From NCBI RefSeq assembly GCF_003314435.2, contig NZ_QNVY02000002.1:434001-498000 (forward strand): a DNA stretch of 64,000 nt, in the 5' to 3' direction. The notes under the pieces were generated by a model that worked only from the letters and a program-made list of their open reading frames with translations, did not search any database and was not told the DNA's origin. This DNA is from Flavobacterium petrolei. Lineage in GTDB: Bacteria; Bacteroidota; Bacteroidia; Flavobacteriales; Flavobacteriaceae. How positions within the stretch are numbered: the stretch's first letter is position 1; the number at the start of each line of letters is the position of its first letter. The position numbers were made by a program, and so were the translations under genes. Of the stretch, positions 45,378 through 54,081 are shown piece after piece.

Positions 45378-46400
45378 TTACACTAACTTTTGTAGCGTTT
45401 CCAACACATACGTGTGCATTACTTCTTTATAATCAAGGTGCGTAACTATTCGCAGTTTTCCATGACCCATGGAACTGATTAAAATATTTTTTTGTTTCAA
45501 TAATTCAATTAAATTCTTCTCGATACAATTTGGAACCAGTGTGAATATCAAAATATTAGTTTCAACAGGTTCTACTGATGCAACCCAGCTTACCTTTTTT
45601 AAAACTTCTCCTATTTCTTTAGCTCTTCGATGATCTTCAGCGAGACGTTCTATATTATTATCTAGAGCATAAATTCCGGCTGCCGCCAAATATCCTACCT
45701 GACGCATTCCGCCACCTAGAATTTTTCGGATACGCAACGCTCTATGAATAGTAGCTTTATCAGCTAACAATACCGAACCAATTGGTGCTCCCAAACCTTT
45801 TGACAAACAAACTGAAATGGTATCAAATAATTTCCCAAATGCTTTTGGATCTTGATTTTTGGCTACCAAAGCATTCCAGATTCGGGCACCATCCATGTGA
45901 AATTTCAAATTGTTGGCATCACAAACCATCTTTATTTTTTGCAAATCTTCCAGTTCATAACAAGCACCACCGCCTTTATTGGTTGTATTTTCCACACAAA
46001 CTAAACTCGTTAACGGACTGTGGTAAAATTCCGGATCATTGATCGCTCCAGCCACTTGTTCCGCAGTTATCATTCCGCGATTTCCATCTAACAAACAACA
46101 CGAAACACCACTGTTAAAGGAAACTCCACCGCCTTCGTAATGATAAACATGCGCATATTTGTCGGCAATCAATTGTTCTCCAGGCTGTGTATGTAGTTTT
46201 ATCGCCGTTTGATTGGCCATAGTTCCTGAAGGAAAGAAAAGTCCCGCTTCCATTCCGAACATTTCTGCAACCTTTGCTTCAAGTTCAATAACCGTGGGAT
46301 CTTGTTTGTAAACGTCATCACCTACTACAGCATTCAACATGTGAACCAACATTTCGCGTGAAGGCTTTGTAATCGTATCGCTAATTAAATTTATCTCCAT
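45378..46400 (-). CDS. ltaE: low-specificity L-threonine aldolase
   Basis: 340 residues of the fold type I PLP family. The Schiff-base lysine is in SVCLSKGLGAPIGSVL and the pyridine-nitrogen aspartate in FHMDGARIWNALV. The start ISDTITKPSREMLVHM and ADKYAHVYHYEGGG segment are typical. It cleaves L-threonine or L-allo-threonine to glycine and acetaldehyde. Monocistronic, facing the YbaB gene and divergent from prfB. Confidence 0.93.
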   Translation of the reverse strand: MEINLISDTITKPSREMLVHMLNAVVGDDVYKQDPTVIELEAKVAEMFGMEAGLFFPSGTMANQTAIKLHTQPGEQLIADKYAHVYHYEGGGVSFNSGVSCCLLDGNRGMITAEQVAGAINDPEFYHSPLTSLVCVENTTNKGGGACYELEDLQKIKMVCDANNLKFHMDGARIWNALVAKNQDPKAFGKLFDTISVCLSKGLGAPIGSVLLADKATIHRALRIRKILGGGMRQVGYLAAAGIYALDNNIERLAEDHRRAKEIGEVLKKVSWVASVEPVETNILIFTLVPNCIEKNLIELLKQKNILISSMGHGKLRIVTHLDYKEVMHTYVLETLQKLV

Positions 46401-46434
46401 ATTATTTTTATTTTTGATAAGGACAAATCACAAC

Positions 46435-46464
46435 TTGCCCCTGCGTAAAATTTTTCTATTTTTG
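46435..46464 (+). promoter_or_regulatory. prfB promoter
   Basis: TTG (46435-46437) and TATTTTTG (46457-46464) are 19 bases apart, a strong match to the Bacteroidota consensus. Predicted transcription start about 46471, leader about 119 bases. Confidence 0.55.
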
Positions 46465-46589
46465 TACCACAAATTTACACAATACCGTTTGTTAATTCCA
46501 ACTAGTTCCGTTAAAACTAAACTAATTGTAGTACACAACGGCATTTTCGATAAATATTGAAAACAGACCTATCAAATTAATATAATTTT

Positions 46590-47688
46590 ATGACAACTAC
46601 CGAACAAATTAAAGGTATTGTAGAGCGCCTTGGTGCGTTGAGGAGGTATCTTTGACGTTGATGCCAAGCTAATTGAGATTTCGAACGAAGAAGAGAAAAC
46701 TTTTGCGCCTGACTTTTGGAACAATGCCAAAGATGCTGAACTCATTGTAAAAAATCTCCGAAACAAGAAAAAGTGGATTGAAGATTACAATAAGGCGGTC
46801 GAAATGACTGAAGAATTGCAACTCGCCTATGATTTTTACAAAGAAGGTGAACTAACCGGAGAAGAATTAGACGAACATTACATCGCTACGCAAGCACATA
46901 TTGAAGCGATCGAATTCAAGAATATGCTTTCGGACGAAGGTGATACATTGAGTGCCGTGGTACAAATAACTGCTGGTGCCGGTGGAACTGAAAGTTGCGA
47001 TTGGGCCGAGATGCTGATGCGCATGTACATGATGTGGGGTGAAAAATACGGTTACAAAATCAAAGAACTGAATTTCCAGAAAGGAGAAGCAGCAGGTATA
47101 AAAACTGTAACCCTTGAGTTTGAAGGTGATTATTCTTTTGGCTATCTAAAGGGAGAAAATGGAGTACATCGATTGGTTCGAATCTCACCGTTTGACAGCA
47201 ATGCCAAACGTCATACTTCATTCGCTTCAGTATATGTTTATCCACTTGTAGATGACAGTATAGAAATTGAGATAAACCCTGCTGATATCGAGATTACGAC
47301 TTCGAGATCCAGCGGTGCGGGAGGACAAAATGTAAATAAGGTGGAAACCAAAGTGCAATTGTTTCATAAACCAACCGGAATTCAAATACAATGCTCTGAA
47401 ACACGTTCCCAGCAAGACAACAGACAACGTGCGATGCAAATGTTACGCTCTCAATTGTATGAAATTGAGTTGAAAAAGAAACAGGCACAACGCGCGGATA
47501 TCGAAGCAGGAAAAATGAAAATAGAATGGGGTTCCCAAATCAGGAATTATGTAATGCAACCTTATAAATTAGTCAAAGATGTTCGTACTGGATATGAAAC
47601 CAGTAACGTTGATGGTGTTATGAACGGAGAAATTGACGAATTTCTGAAAGCCTATTTAATGATGATGGGGCAAAAAGAAGAAGAATAA
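46590..47688 (+). CDS. prfB: peptide chain release factor 2, made by programmed +1 frameshift
   Basis: The short first frame starts at the ATG 46590 and reads [21 protein letters not shown] before an in-frame TGA at 46653-46655. A +1 shift at CTT TGA C continues into the main frame ([14 protein letters not shown]...), which runs to 47688, giving a protein of about 365 residues. The main part has the GGQ motif in [15 protein letters not shown] and the RF2 codon-recognition motif SPF in ISPFDSN. RF2 releases proteins at UGA and UAA. The internal UGA makes synthesis self-limiting. An internal ATG at 46804 is only part of the gene. It has its own promoter and terminator. Confidence 0.95.
46641..46656 (+). 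promoter_or_regulatory. RF2 programmed +1 frameshift site
   Basis: AGGAGG (46641-46646), TAT, then CTT TGA C (46650-46656), the canonical arrangement known from E. coli prfB: a Shine-Dalgarno-like stimulator three bases before the slippery CUU codon and an in-frame UGA followed by C. Low RF2 favours the shift and so more RF2. Confidence 0.92.
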
Positions 47689-47741
47689 GATATTATTATA
47701 AGCACGATTTATAAATTTTCACAATGCTCTCATAAATATTA

Positions 47742-47777
47742 CCCCCTTAACATCATATTATCGATGAATTTAAGGGG
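47742..47777 (+). terminator. terminator after prfB
   Basis: CCCCTTAA (47743-47750) pairs with TTAAGGGG (47770-47777), followed by TTTTATTTTT. Confidence 0.65.
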
Positions 47778-47889
47778 TTTTATTTTTAACCAAAGTAAAC
47801 ATTTATTTTTAATTCAAAAAAACATTTGCAATTTCAACGTTAAATGATTTTATTTGAAAACGATAACAAAACTAATTCCTATATACTCC

Positions 47890-48888
47890 ATGAAATCTTA
47901 TTCAATTGAAGAAATAAACGATATTCTTAAGGGCGCTATCGTAGGAAGCATAACTCAAAAAATTACGGCTCCTGAACAATTAGAAATGGCCAGTACAACC
48001 GAAATTTCATTTATTGGAAACAAGAAATATGAAAAATTATGGGCTTCATCTAATGCTTCTGTTGCCGTTGTTAATGAAGACATATCTATAGAACCTGGCG
48101 AAAACAGAGCTTTTATAAAAGTAAAAAATGCTGATTTGGCGATGTCACAAGTATTAGAACTTTTTGCTCCTCCTACACCATTATTCAATATTGACATTCA
48201 TCCAACTGCAATAATAGACGAAACAGCAACTATTTGCAATGGAGTCAAAATTGGTGCTGGATCTTATATTGGACCAAAAGTTGTCATTGGTGACAACACA
48301 ACAATCTATCCTAACGTGACCATTCTAGATGAATGCACCATTGGAAAAAACACGGTTATCTGGTCAGGAACTGTAATCAGAGAACGTTGCCATATAGGAA
48401 ACGACTGTATTTTACATCCCAATGCAACAATTGGAGCTGATGGCTTTGGTTTTCGTCCTGATCCACAAAGAGGTTTGGTAAAAATTCCACAAATTGGAAA
48501 TGTAATTATAGGTAATAATGTAGAAATTGGCGCCAATACATGCGTTGATAGAGGGAAATTCAGTTCTACCATTTTAGGTGACGGTTGCAAAATTGATAAT
48601 TTAGTCCAAATAGGTCATAACAGTAAATTAGGTAAGTTTTGTATTATGGCTGGAAACAGTGGACTGGCAGGATCCGTAACTTTAGGTAACGGCGTAATCA
48701 TTGGTGGAAGCGCATCTATAAAAGACCATACCACTATTGGTGACGGAGCTATTGTAGGTGCCGGTTCAGGTGTTACAGGAGATATTCCAGCGGGAAAAAC
48801 CATGTTAGGATATCCGGCTGTAGAAGCCCGAGATGCATTGAAACAATGGGCAATTTTGAAAAGACTCGTAAATGAATCTAAAAAATAA
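47890..48888 (+). CDS. lpxD: UDP-3-O-(3-hydroxymyristoyl)glucosamine N-acyltransferase
   Basis: 333 residues from the ATG at 47890. A TTG at 47854 would add 12 residues, but the family begins at MKSYSIEEIND. The N-terminal uridine-binding domain (~1-110) is followed by a left-handed beta-helix of hexapeptide repeats with the catalytic histidine in NLVQIGHNSKLG, then a C-terminal helix. It adds the N-linked acyl chain in lipid A synthesis. It is not beside lpxC, fabZ or lpxA, so it may be a second paralogue. Terminator downstream; next gene is an acyl-CoA carboxylase subunit. Confidence 0.9.
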   Translation: MKSYSIEEINDILKGAIVGSITQKITAPEQLEMASTTEISFIGNKKYEKLWASSNASVAVVNEDISIEPGENRAFIKVKNADLAMSQVLELFAPPTPLFNIDIHPTAIIDETATICNGVKIGAGSYIGPKVVIGDNTTIYPNVTILDECTIGKNTVIWSGTVIRERCHIGNDCILHPNATIGADGFGFRPDPQRGLVKIPQIGNVIIGNNVEIGANTCVDRGKFSSTILGDGCKIDNLVQIGHNSKLGKFCIMAGNSGLAGSVTLGNGVIIGGSASIKDHTTIGDGAIVGAGSGVTGDIPAGKTMLGYPAVEARDALKQWAILKRLVNESKK

Positions 48889-48911
48889 TTACTAGCTTTT
48901 TTATTGAATTC

Positions 48912-48945
48912 ACAAAAAAACAGAAGTTCGCTTCTGTTTTTTTGT
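48912..48945 (+). terminator. terminator after lpxD
   Basis: ACAAAAAAACAGAAG (48912-48926), loop TTCG, CTTCTGTTTTTTTGT (48931-48945): a perfect 15-bp stem with a UUCG loop and a T-run. Confidence 0.9.
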
Positions 48946-49053
48946 TTTAATAGTAAACAAATATTCGATTTTCATTATTTACACTTTAAAATAATAAAAT
49001 TTATTTAGTTGGATTTTGTATTTTAGCGCAAACTTTTTTAACATTATTTCATC

Positions 49054-50682
49054 ATGGATTTGAACTTCAACAAAAACGAAGACCACAATAAACTTTTACT
49101 TTCCGCTTTGCGTCAAAAATTGAGCGTAGTTAAAATGGGAGGCGGTGAAAAACGCATCCAGAAATTACACGGAGAAGGCAAAATGACTGCACGCGAACGT
49201 ATCGATTATTTATTGGATCCGAAGGCGAAATGTATAGAAATTGGAGCGTTTGTTGGTGAAGGAATGTATGCGGAACACGGCGGCTGTCCATCAGGAGGTG
49301 TTGTGGTAAAAATAGGGTACATTAGAGGGAAACAATGTATTGTTGTGGCTAATGACGCTACCGTGAAAGCAGGTGCCTGGTTTCCTATCACCGCAAAGAA
49401 AAACTTACGCGCGCAAGAAATTGCAATGGAAAATAGATTGCCAATCATTTATTTAGTGGATAGTGCAGGAGTTTACTTGCCATTGCAGGACGAAATTTTC
49501 CCTGATAAAGAACATTTCGGACGTATTTTTAGAAATAATGCCCTGATGAGCAGTATGGGAATAACTCAAATTTCTGCTGTAATGGGAAGTTGCGTTGCCG
49601 GAGGTGCTTATTTACCAATTATGAGCGACGAAGCCATGATTGTAGATAAAACGGGAAGTATTTTCTTAGCAGGAAGTTATTTAGTGAAAGCTGCTATTGG
49701 CGAAAGCATCGATAATGAAACATTGGGAGGAGCAACAACCCATTGTGAGATTTCGGGCGTTACGGATTACAAAGCCAAAGATGATAAAGATGCATTAGAT
49801 AAAATTAAAAATATAGTCGACAAAATAGGTGATTTTGACAAAGCAGGTTTCAGCCGAATTAAAGCTGAAAAACCGGCTTTAGACGAAAATGAAATCTATG
49901 GCGTTTTGCCAAAAGCCAGAAATGAGCAGTACGACATGATGGAAATCATCAATCGTTTAGTTGATAATTCTGAATTTGAAGCCTACAAAGATGGTTACGG
50001 TCAAACCATTATTACCGGTTATGCCAGAATTGACGGTTGGGCAGTAGGAATTGTGGCTAATCAACGAAAAGTAGTGAAAACTAAAAATGGCGAAATGCAG
50101 TTTGGTGGTGTAATCTACTCTGATAGTGCGGATAAAGCCACGCGTTTCATTGCCAATTGCAACCAGAAAAAAATCCCTTTAGTGTTCATACAAGATGTAA
50201 CCGGATTCATGGTTGGATCTAAATCTGAACATGGCGGAATCATAAAAGATGGTGCCAAAATGGTAAACGCCGTTTCAAATTCGGTTGTACCAAAGTTTAC
50301 GGTAATCGTAGGAAATTCATACGGAGCAGGAAATTATGCTATGTGCGGCAAAGCGTATGACCCAAGATTAATTTTTGCCTGGCCAAGTGCTGAATTAGCC
50401 GTTATGGGCGGCACGCAGGCTGCAAAAGTATTGGCACAAATAGAAGCTTCATCGCTTAAAGCAAAAGGTGAAGTCGTAGATGAAATCAAAGAAAAAGAGT
50501 TGTTTGATAAAATAAAAGCGAGATATGACGAACAAGTTTCTCCTTATTATGCTGCATCACGTTTATGGACAGATGCGATTATCGATCCAAAAGACACCAG
50601 AACTTGGATATCAATGGGAATTGAAGCGGCAAACCACTCGCCAATTGAGAAAAAATTTAATTTAGGAGTTATTCAAGTTTAG
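49054..50682 (+). CDS. acyl-CoA carboxylase beta subunit (carboxyltransferase)
   Basis: 542 residues with both N- and C-carboxyltransferase lobes: AVMGSCVAGGAYLPIMSDEAMIV in the first and NSYGAGNYAMCGKAYDPRLIFAWPSAELAVMGG in the second. The first ~40 residues (KLHGEGKMTARERIDYLLDP) are also typical. This is the transferase part of propionyl-CoA or methylcrotonyl-CoA carboxylase; the length and GEGMYAEHGGCPSGG region favour the methylcrotonyl/general acyl-CoA group. No biotin carboxylase subunit lies beside it. Promoter not clear. Confidence 0.92.
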   Translation: MDLNFNKNEDHNKLLLSALRQKLSVVKMGGGEKRIQKLHGEGKMTARERIDYLLDPKAKCIEIGAFVGEGMYAEHGGCPSGGVVVKIGYIRGKQCIVVANDATVKAGAWFPITAKKNLRAQEIAMENRLPIIYLVDSAGVYLPLQDEIFPDKEHFGRIFRNNALMSSMGITQISAVMGSCVAGGAYLPIMSDEAMIVDKTGSIFLAGSYLVKAAIGESIDNETLGGATTHCEISGVTDYKAKDDKDALDKIKNIVDKIGDFDKAGFSRIKAEKPALDENEIYGVLPKARNEQYDMMEIINRLVDNSEFEAYKDGYGQTIITGYARIDGWAVGIVANQRKVVKTKNGEMQFGGVIYSDSADKATRFIANCNQKKIPLVFIQDVTGFMVGSKSEHGGIIKDGAKMVNAVSNSVVPKFTVIVGNSYGAGNYAMCGKAYDPRLIFAWPSAELAVMGGTQAAKVLAQIEASSLKAKGEVVDEIKEKELFDKIKARYDEQVSPYYAASRLWTDAIIDPKDTRTWISMGIEAANHSPIEKKFNLGVIQV

Positions 50683-50724
50683 TACTGATTTTCAAATACT
50701 TATACTAATGTTTTGTATATTTAT

Positions 50725-50764
50725 GGCTGTTTTACTCCTGCTTTATAGCAGTTGTAAAATAGCC
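50725..50764. terminator. long hairpin after the carboxylase gene
   Basis: Left GGCTGTTTTAC (50725-50735) and right GTAAAATAGCC (50754-50764) pair with one G-U, enclosing an inner stem CTGC/GCAG. The stem is strong but no long T-run follows, so a terminator is likely but another structured role is possible. It lies about 40 bases after the carboxylase stop. Confidence 0.5.
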
Positions 50765-50832
50765 TCATTTGTTATACAATATTTAAAAAATCTTAACCTA
50801 ATTCATTTTATTAATTTAAACTTGAATAAGAA

Positions 50833-51465
50833 ATGAAAAAGATTTTGGTTTTACTATTTAGTATAATGCTACTAATAGGTCATTCAATTTGTGCACAAAA
50901 CAACTTAGGCAATGCTGGTACTCAAAAAGAAAAGAAACCTATTTATTTTGAATCAGGACTCAATGCATCTTTGCCGGTTCATATCATGATGTATCGGACG
51001 CACCGACTAGCGATTGGTTTGAATGCGAGAGCTGGGAAATTGATTTCAAAGAAAATAGAGTTAGGACTCCGATTTGATTATGATTATCGGTTCATCCGAA
51101 AAAACACCCGAATTCTAACCCCAGAAAGTACACTGCCAGAAAGAGCCAGTCACAATAACTTTAGCCTCTTTAGTCTCAAACCCAATATTCAATTCAATAT
51201 GAATTCGCATTGGTTTTGGGGTGCAGAAACGGGAGTGGGATATGTTTTATCTGATGAAGACAGAAAAATAGGAATGGGTTTTGTTTCAGAATATGCCAGT
51301 GATCAACAATTTGGTATATGTTCGGGATTGTATGTGGGTCGGTATTTCATAATTAGCCCTAATAAAAATAAATTTGGAGTTTCCATGAATTTAACCCAAT
51401 TTCTGGCGCTTGGACATGCTGAAAATAGTTTAGGTTTGAAATTCAATTACCGATTTATAAACTGA
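50833..51465 (+). CDS. uncharacterised exported protein, probable outer-membrane beta-barrel
   Basis: 210 residues with a signal peptide (LVLLFSIMLLIGHSICAQ). The rest alternates polar and hydrophobic residues in strands (GLNARAGKLISKKIELGLRFDYDYRF, FWGAETGVGYVL, GLYVGRYFIIS) and ends LGLKFNYRFIN with an aromatic residue, as small outer-membrane barrels do. No named family recognised. Monocistronic, followed by a hairpin before the convergent menE-like gene. Confidence 0.75.
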   Translation: MKKILVLLFSIMLLIGHSICAQNNLGNAGTQKEKKPIYFESGLNASLPVHIMMYRTHRLAIGLNARAGKLISKKIELGLRFDYDYRFIRKNTRILTPESTLPERASHNNFSLFSLKPNIQFNMNSHWFWGAETGVGYVLSDEDRKIGMGFVSEYASDQQFGICSGLYVGRYFIISPNKNKFGVSMNLTQFLALGHAENSLGLKFNYRFIN

Positions 51466-51478
51466 TTTTCATTAAAAA

Positions 51479-51533
51479 AAGTATCAAATTCAAAAGTGTC
51501 TTTTAGAAAAGATTATTTTTTAATTTGATACTT
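51479..51533. terminator. bidirectional terminator between the barrel protein and menE-like gene
   Basis: AAGTATCAAATT (51479-51490) pairs with AATTTGATACTT (51522-51533); the loop is long (31 bases). Confidence 0.5.
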
Positions 51534-51541
51534 ATACTAAT

Positions 51542-52591
51542 TTATATACCCTCCAGTATTTCTTTTCTTTTGAGCTTACCATTTTCGGTTTCGGAAAATT
51601 TTGCTACATAAAATACTTCTTTTGGTTTTTCATATTTATCTAAACCATCAAAAATACTATCCTCTAAAGTTTGATCTTCACCTTCGATTACTAAAACTAA
51701 TTTTTCGCCTAAATCAGCATCATGTATTCCAGTTACAAAAAATCTGGATTGAATCTTTGCAGACAATTTCTCCTCAATTTTCTCAGGGATTAATTTAATC
51801 CCACCGCTGTTGATTACATTATCTATTCTTCCTAAAAAAGCAAATTGATTCTCACCAACTAATTCCACTAAATCATTCGTAACAATAGATTCTTCTGAAA
51901 TTTTAGGTGCATCAATCACCAGACAATTTCTGTCATCTTTGGCAATTTTTATGTTAGGTAAAACTGAAAATGCCTTCTCTCCTATTTTTTTAGCTGCAAT
52001 ATGCGTGATAGTTTCAGTCATACCGTAGGTTTCATACACCTGTGTTTTCAATTTAGAAAGTTCTTTTTCTAAACCATTGTTCATTTTTGCTCCGCCAATA
52101 ATCATCTTCTTCACATTATTTAATACTGCTAAAGAGTTTTGGGCTTGCAAAGGAACCATAGCTGCAAAATCATATTTAGTGTCATTTTTCAACATTGGAT
52201 GCGAACTTGGCGCCACAAAATCGATATCAAGACCAAGAATAAAGCTTCTAACAAACATCATCTTTCCGGCGATGTATTTCGTTGGCAAACAGTGTAATGC
52301 TCTATCGCCCGGTTGTAAATCAAAAAAATCACCTGTAGCAATCGCTGAATTGACCATTGCTTGTTTCTCAATTCGAATTATTTTGGGCGTTCCCGTAGTC
52401 CCGGATGTATTGAGTTCCAAGTAGGATTTATTGTCAAACCAATCAAGTATGAAGTCTCCAACAGACTTTTCATATTCATCACCTTCTTTGATAAAACTAT
52501 ACGCAACTCGACATAAATCATTTCGATTTAGGTGAAATCCGTTCAATTTAAACAGATTATGAACATTCTGATAAGTTATTGTATTGGTCAT
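51542..52591 (-). CDS. menE: AMP-binding ligase, short O-succinylbenzoate--CoA ligase (MenE-like)
   Basis: 349 residues, shorter than usual acyl-CoA ligases (~450-500). The nucleotide site NTSGTTGTPKIIRIEKQA, the YGMTETITHIAAK motif and a hinge/C-terminal segment (IDNVINSGGIKLIPEKIEEKL; GKLKRKEIL with the catalytic lysine) are all present, so it is probably active. Bacteroidota MenE proteins are often this short. It would activate o-succinylbenzoate for menaquinone synthesis; other men genes are not nearby. It starts 39 bases after a CPBP protease gene on the same strand. Confidence 0.8.
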   Translation of the reverse strand: MTNTITYQNVHNLFKLNGFHLNRNDLCRVAYSFIKEGDEYEKSVGDFILDWFDNKSYLELNTSGTTGTPKIIRIEKQAMVNSAIATGDFFDLQPGDRALHCLPTKYIAGKMMFVRSFILGLDIDFVAPSSHPMLKNDTKYDFAAMVPLQAQNSLAVLNNVKKMIIGGAKMNNGLEKELSKLKTQVYETYGMTETITHIAAKKIGEKAFSVLPNIKIAKDDRNCLVIDAPKISEESIVTNDLVELVGENQFAFLGRIDNVINSGGIKLIPEKIEEKLSAKIQSRFFVTGIHDADLGEKLVLVIEGEDQTLEDSIFDGLDKYEKPKEVFYVAKFSETENGKLKRKEILEGI

Positions 52592-52630
52592 GAGCGAGTA
52601 TTTTTTTAAATTATTTAATGCTTAAATCAA

Positions 52631-53542
52631 CTATATATTGCCGCTTAATTTTTCTTTCCAGTTCGTCCAGTTGTATTTTTTACTAAAGATAAATAAAAGT
52701 ATCGGGTAAATTATGACAACTGGTAAAATTACATCTAATCCTGCTGAAGGATCTGAAATATCTTTAAAAATAGAATGCGTTTGAAAAGCAGACCAATCCG
52801 AAGTGATTAACAATGCACCAACTAAATTATTAGCTGCATGAAAGCCTAAAGCCAATTCCATTCCCTCATCCATAAGCGTTATAATTCCCAGAAACAATCC
52901 AGTCCCAATGTAATAAACCAGAACAATTGGACCAATCTTAGTTACTTCTGGATTAAACCAATGCATGCCCCCAAAAATAAGCGAAGTCATAAGTAACGGA
53001 AACCATTTGTTTTTAGCAAGATTCGCAAATCCCTGCATCAAATAGCCTCTGAAAATATATTCTTCAGAACTGGTTTGAATAGGAATAAGTACTATCCCGA
53101 TTATTGCCAAAATAGCAAATGGAACAGGTTTAAAGTTGATGACAAAATCACTTGGAGAATAATAATAAAACAACAATGTCGATAAAATAGTTATTGCTGC
53201 CCAAATCAAAAATGAAAACACGATTCGGTTCCAATCTACTTTCGCTCTTGAAGTGGTTACAGAAAGTACCGTTTGATGGTGCAAATAGCGGATGACCAAA
53301 ATGATTCCAAGCATAATAAATACAAACGAAATCATGATTAAAAACAAAGTGAAATTAGGTTCAAAAAAACGCATGATTGCCTCATTGCTGGAAGGATATG
53401 GTTTTCCATTTACAAATGTCTCAAAAAGCAAAGCCATCAGGAGCGGCAACTGACCCAGAAATGAAGCGAAAATGATTATTAGAGAGCCCACAATATACTT
53501 CCAAAATTTATTTTCTGATTTAAAACCTTGTTCTATAAACAT
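52631..53542 (-). CDS. CPBP family intramembrane metalloprotease
   Basis: 303 residues with about eight transmembrane helices. The CAAX-protease/bacteriocin-processing motifs are intact: the EExxxR box as SSEEYIFRGYLMQGF, the HWFNPE motif, and GFHAANN. These Rce1-like proteases cleave membrane or lipidated substrates, and some confer bacteriocin self-immunity; the substrate here is unknown. It precedes menE on the minus strand and diverges from the ArsC-like gene. Confidence 0.9.
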   Translation of the reverse strand: MFIEQGFKSENKFWKYIVGSLIIIFASFLGQLPLLMALLFETFVNGKPYPSSNEAIMRFFEPNFTLFLIMISFVFIMLGIILVIRYLHHQTVLSVTTSRAKVDWNRIVFSFLIWAAITILSTLLFYYYSPSDFVINFKPVPFAILAIIGIVLIPIQTSSEEYIFRGYLMQGFANLAKNKWFPLLMTSLIFGGMHWFNPEVTKIGPIVLVYYIGTGLFLGIITLMDEGMELALGFHAANNLVGALLITSDWSAFQTHSIFKDISDPSAGLDVILPVVIIYPILLFIFSKKYNWTNWKEKLSGNI

Positions 53543-53586
53543 GTATTTTTAGTTTAATATTTTTACCTAATTAGTATAACAAATGT

Positions 53587-53594
53587 TATTTTTG
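53587..53594 (+). promoter_or_regulatory. -7 element for the ArsC-like gene
   Basis: TATTTTTG matches TAnnTTTG, 45 bases before the start. Confidence 0.4.
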
Positions 53595-53639
53595 CTAGAC
53601 TTAATATACTTTTCAATCCTAACTTACTTTCATTAAAAT

Positions 53640-53984
53640 ATGATACAAATATACCATAATTCACGCTGTGGAAAATCAAGAAATTGTTTAGCACTTCTAG
53701 AAAATTCTAAAAAAGAATTCGAAGTTATTAATTATCTGACCAACCCGCCATCTTTTGAAGAATTATCCTCCATCCTTCAAAAACTGAACAAAAAACCTAT
53801 TGAATTAGTTCGCCAAAAAGAAAAAATTTGGATTGAAATTTTTAGAGATAAAAAAATGAATTCGGAAGAAATCATCCAAGCAATGGTCGATAACCCAATT
53901 CTTATAGAAAGACCCATTGTTGTTATTGAGGAATCGGCGATTATAGGACGTGACTTAGAAAAAGTAGAATCGTTTATATTATGA
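53640..53984 (+). CDS. ArsC family (Spx/ArsC-like) thioredoxin-fold protein
   Basis: 114 residues. The N-terminus YHNSRCGKSRNCLALLEN has the catalytic cysteine region of the ArsC/glutaredoxin family (Cys at position 9), and the conserved ERPIVVIEE segment is near residue 91. The family includes arsenate reductases and uncharacterised regulators; without an ars operon nearby, arsenate reduction is a family guess only. Single gene before the beta-barrel receptor, with which it shares orientation but a separate promoter. Confidence 0.85.
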   Translation: MIQIYHNSRCGKSRNCLALLENSKKEFEVINYLTNPPSFEELSSILQKLNKKPIELVRQKEKIWIEIFRDKKMNSEEIIQAMVDNPILIERPIVVIEESAIIGRDLEKVESFIL

Positions 53985-54040
53985 AAATTCGCATATTTTA
54001 ATTAACATTTATTTGTGATTTATAGTATTAAACCAAATCT

Positions 54041-54048
54041 TACTTTTG
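54041..54048 (+). promoter_or_regulatory. -7 element for the beta-barrel receptor gene
   Basis: TACTTTTG matches TAnnTTTG, 33 bases before the chosen start at 54082, supporting that start over the upstream TTG at 54046. Confidence 0.45.
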
Positions 54049-54081
54049 CAATCTAAATGCCATAACCTAAGTTTTTTTAAA

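Noticed and set aside
46804..47688. Separate shorter RF2 gene starting at ATG 46804
   Set aside because: The upstream in-frame homology and the canonical frameshift site show that the gene starts at 46590.
53640..53984. Arsenic resistance operon
   Set aside because: The ArsC-like protein has no arsenic transporter or regulator beside it; only the fold family is supported.
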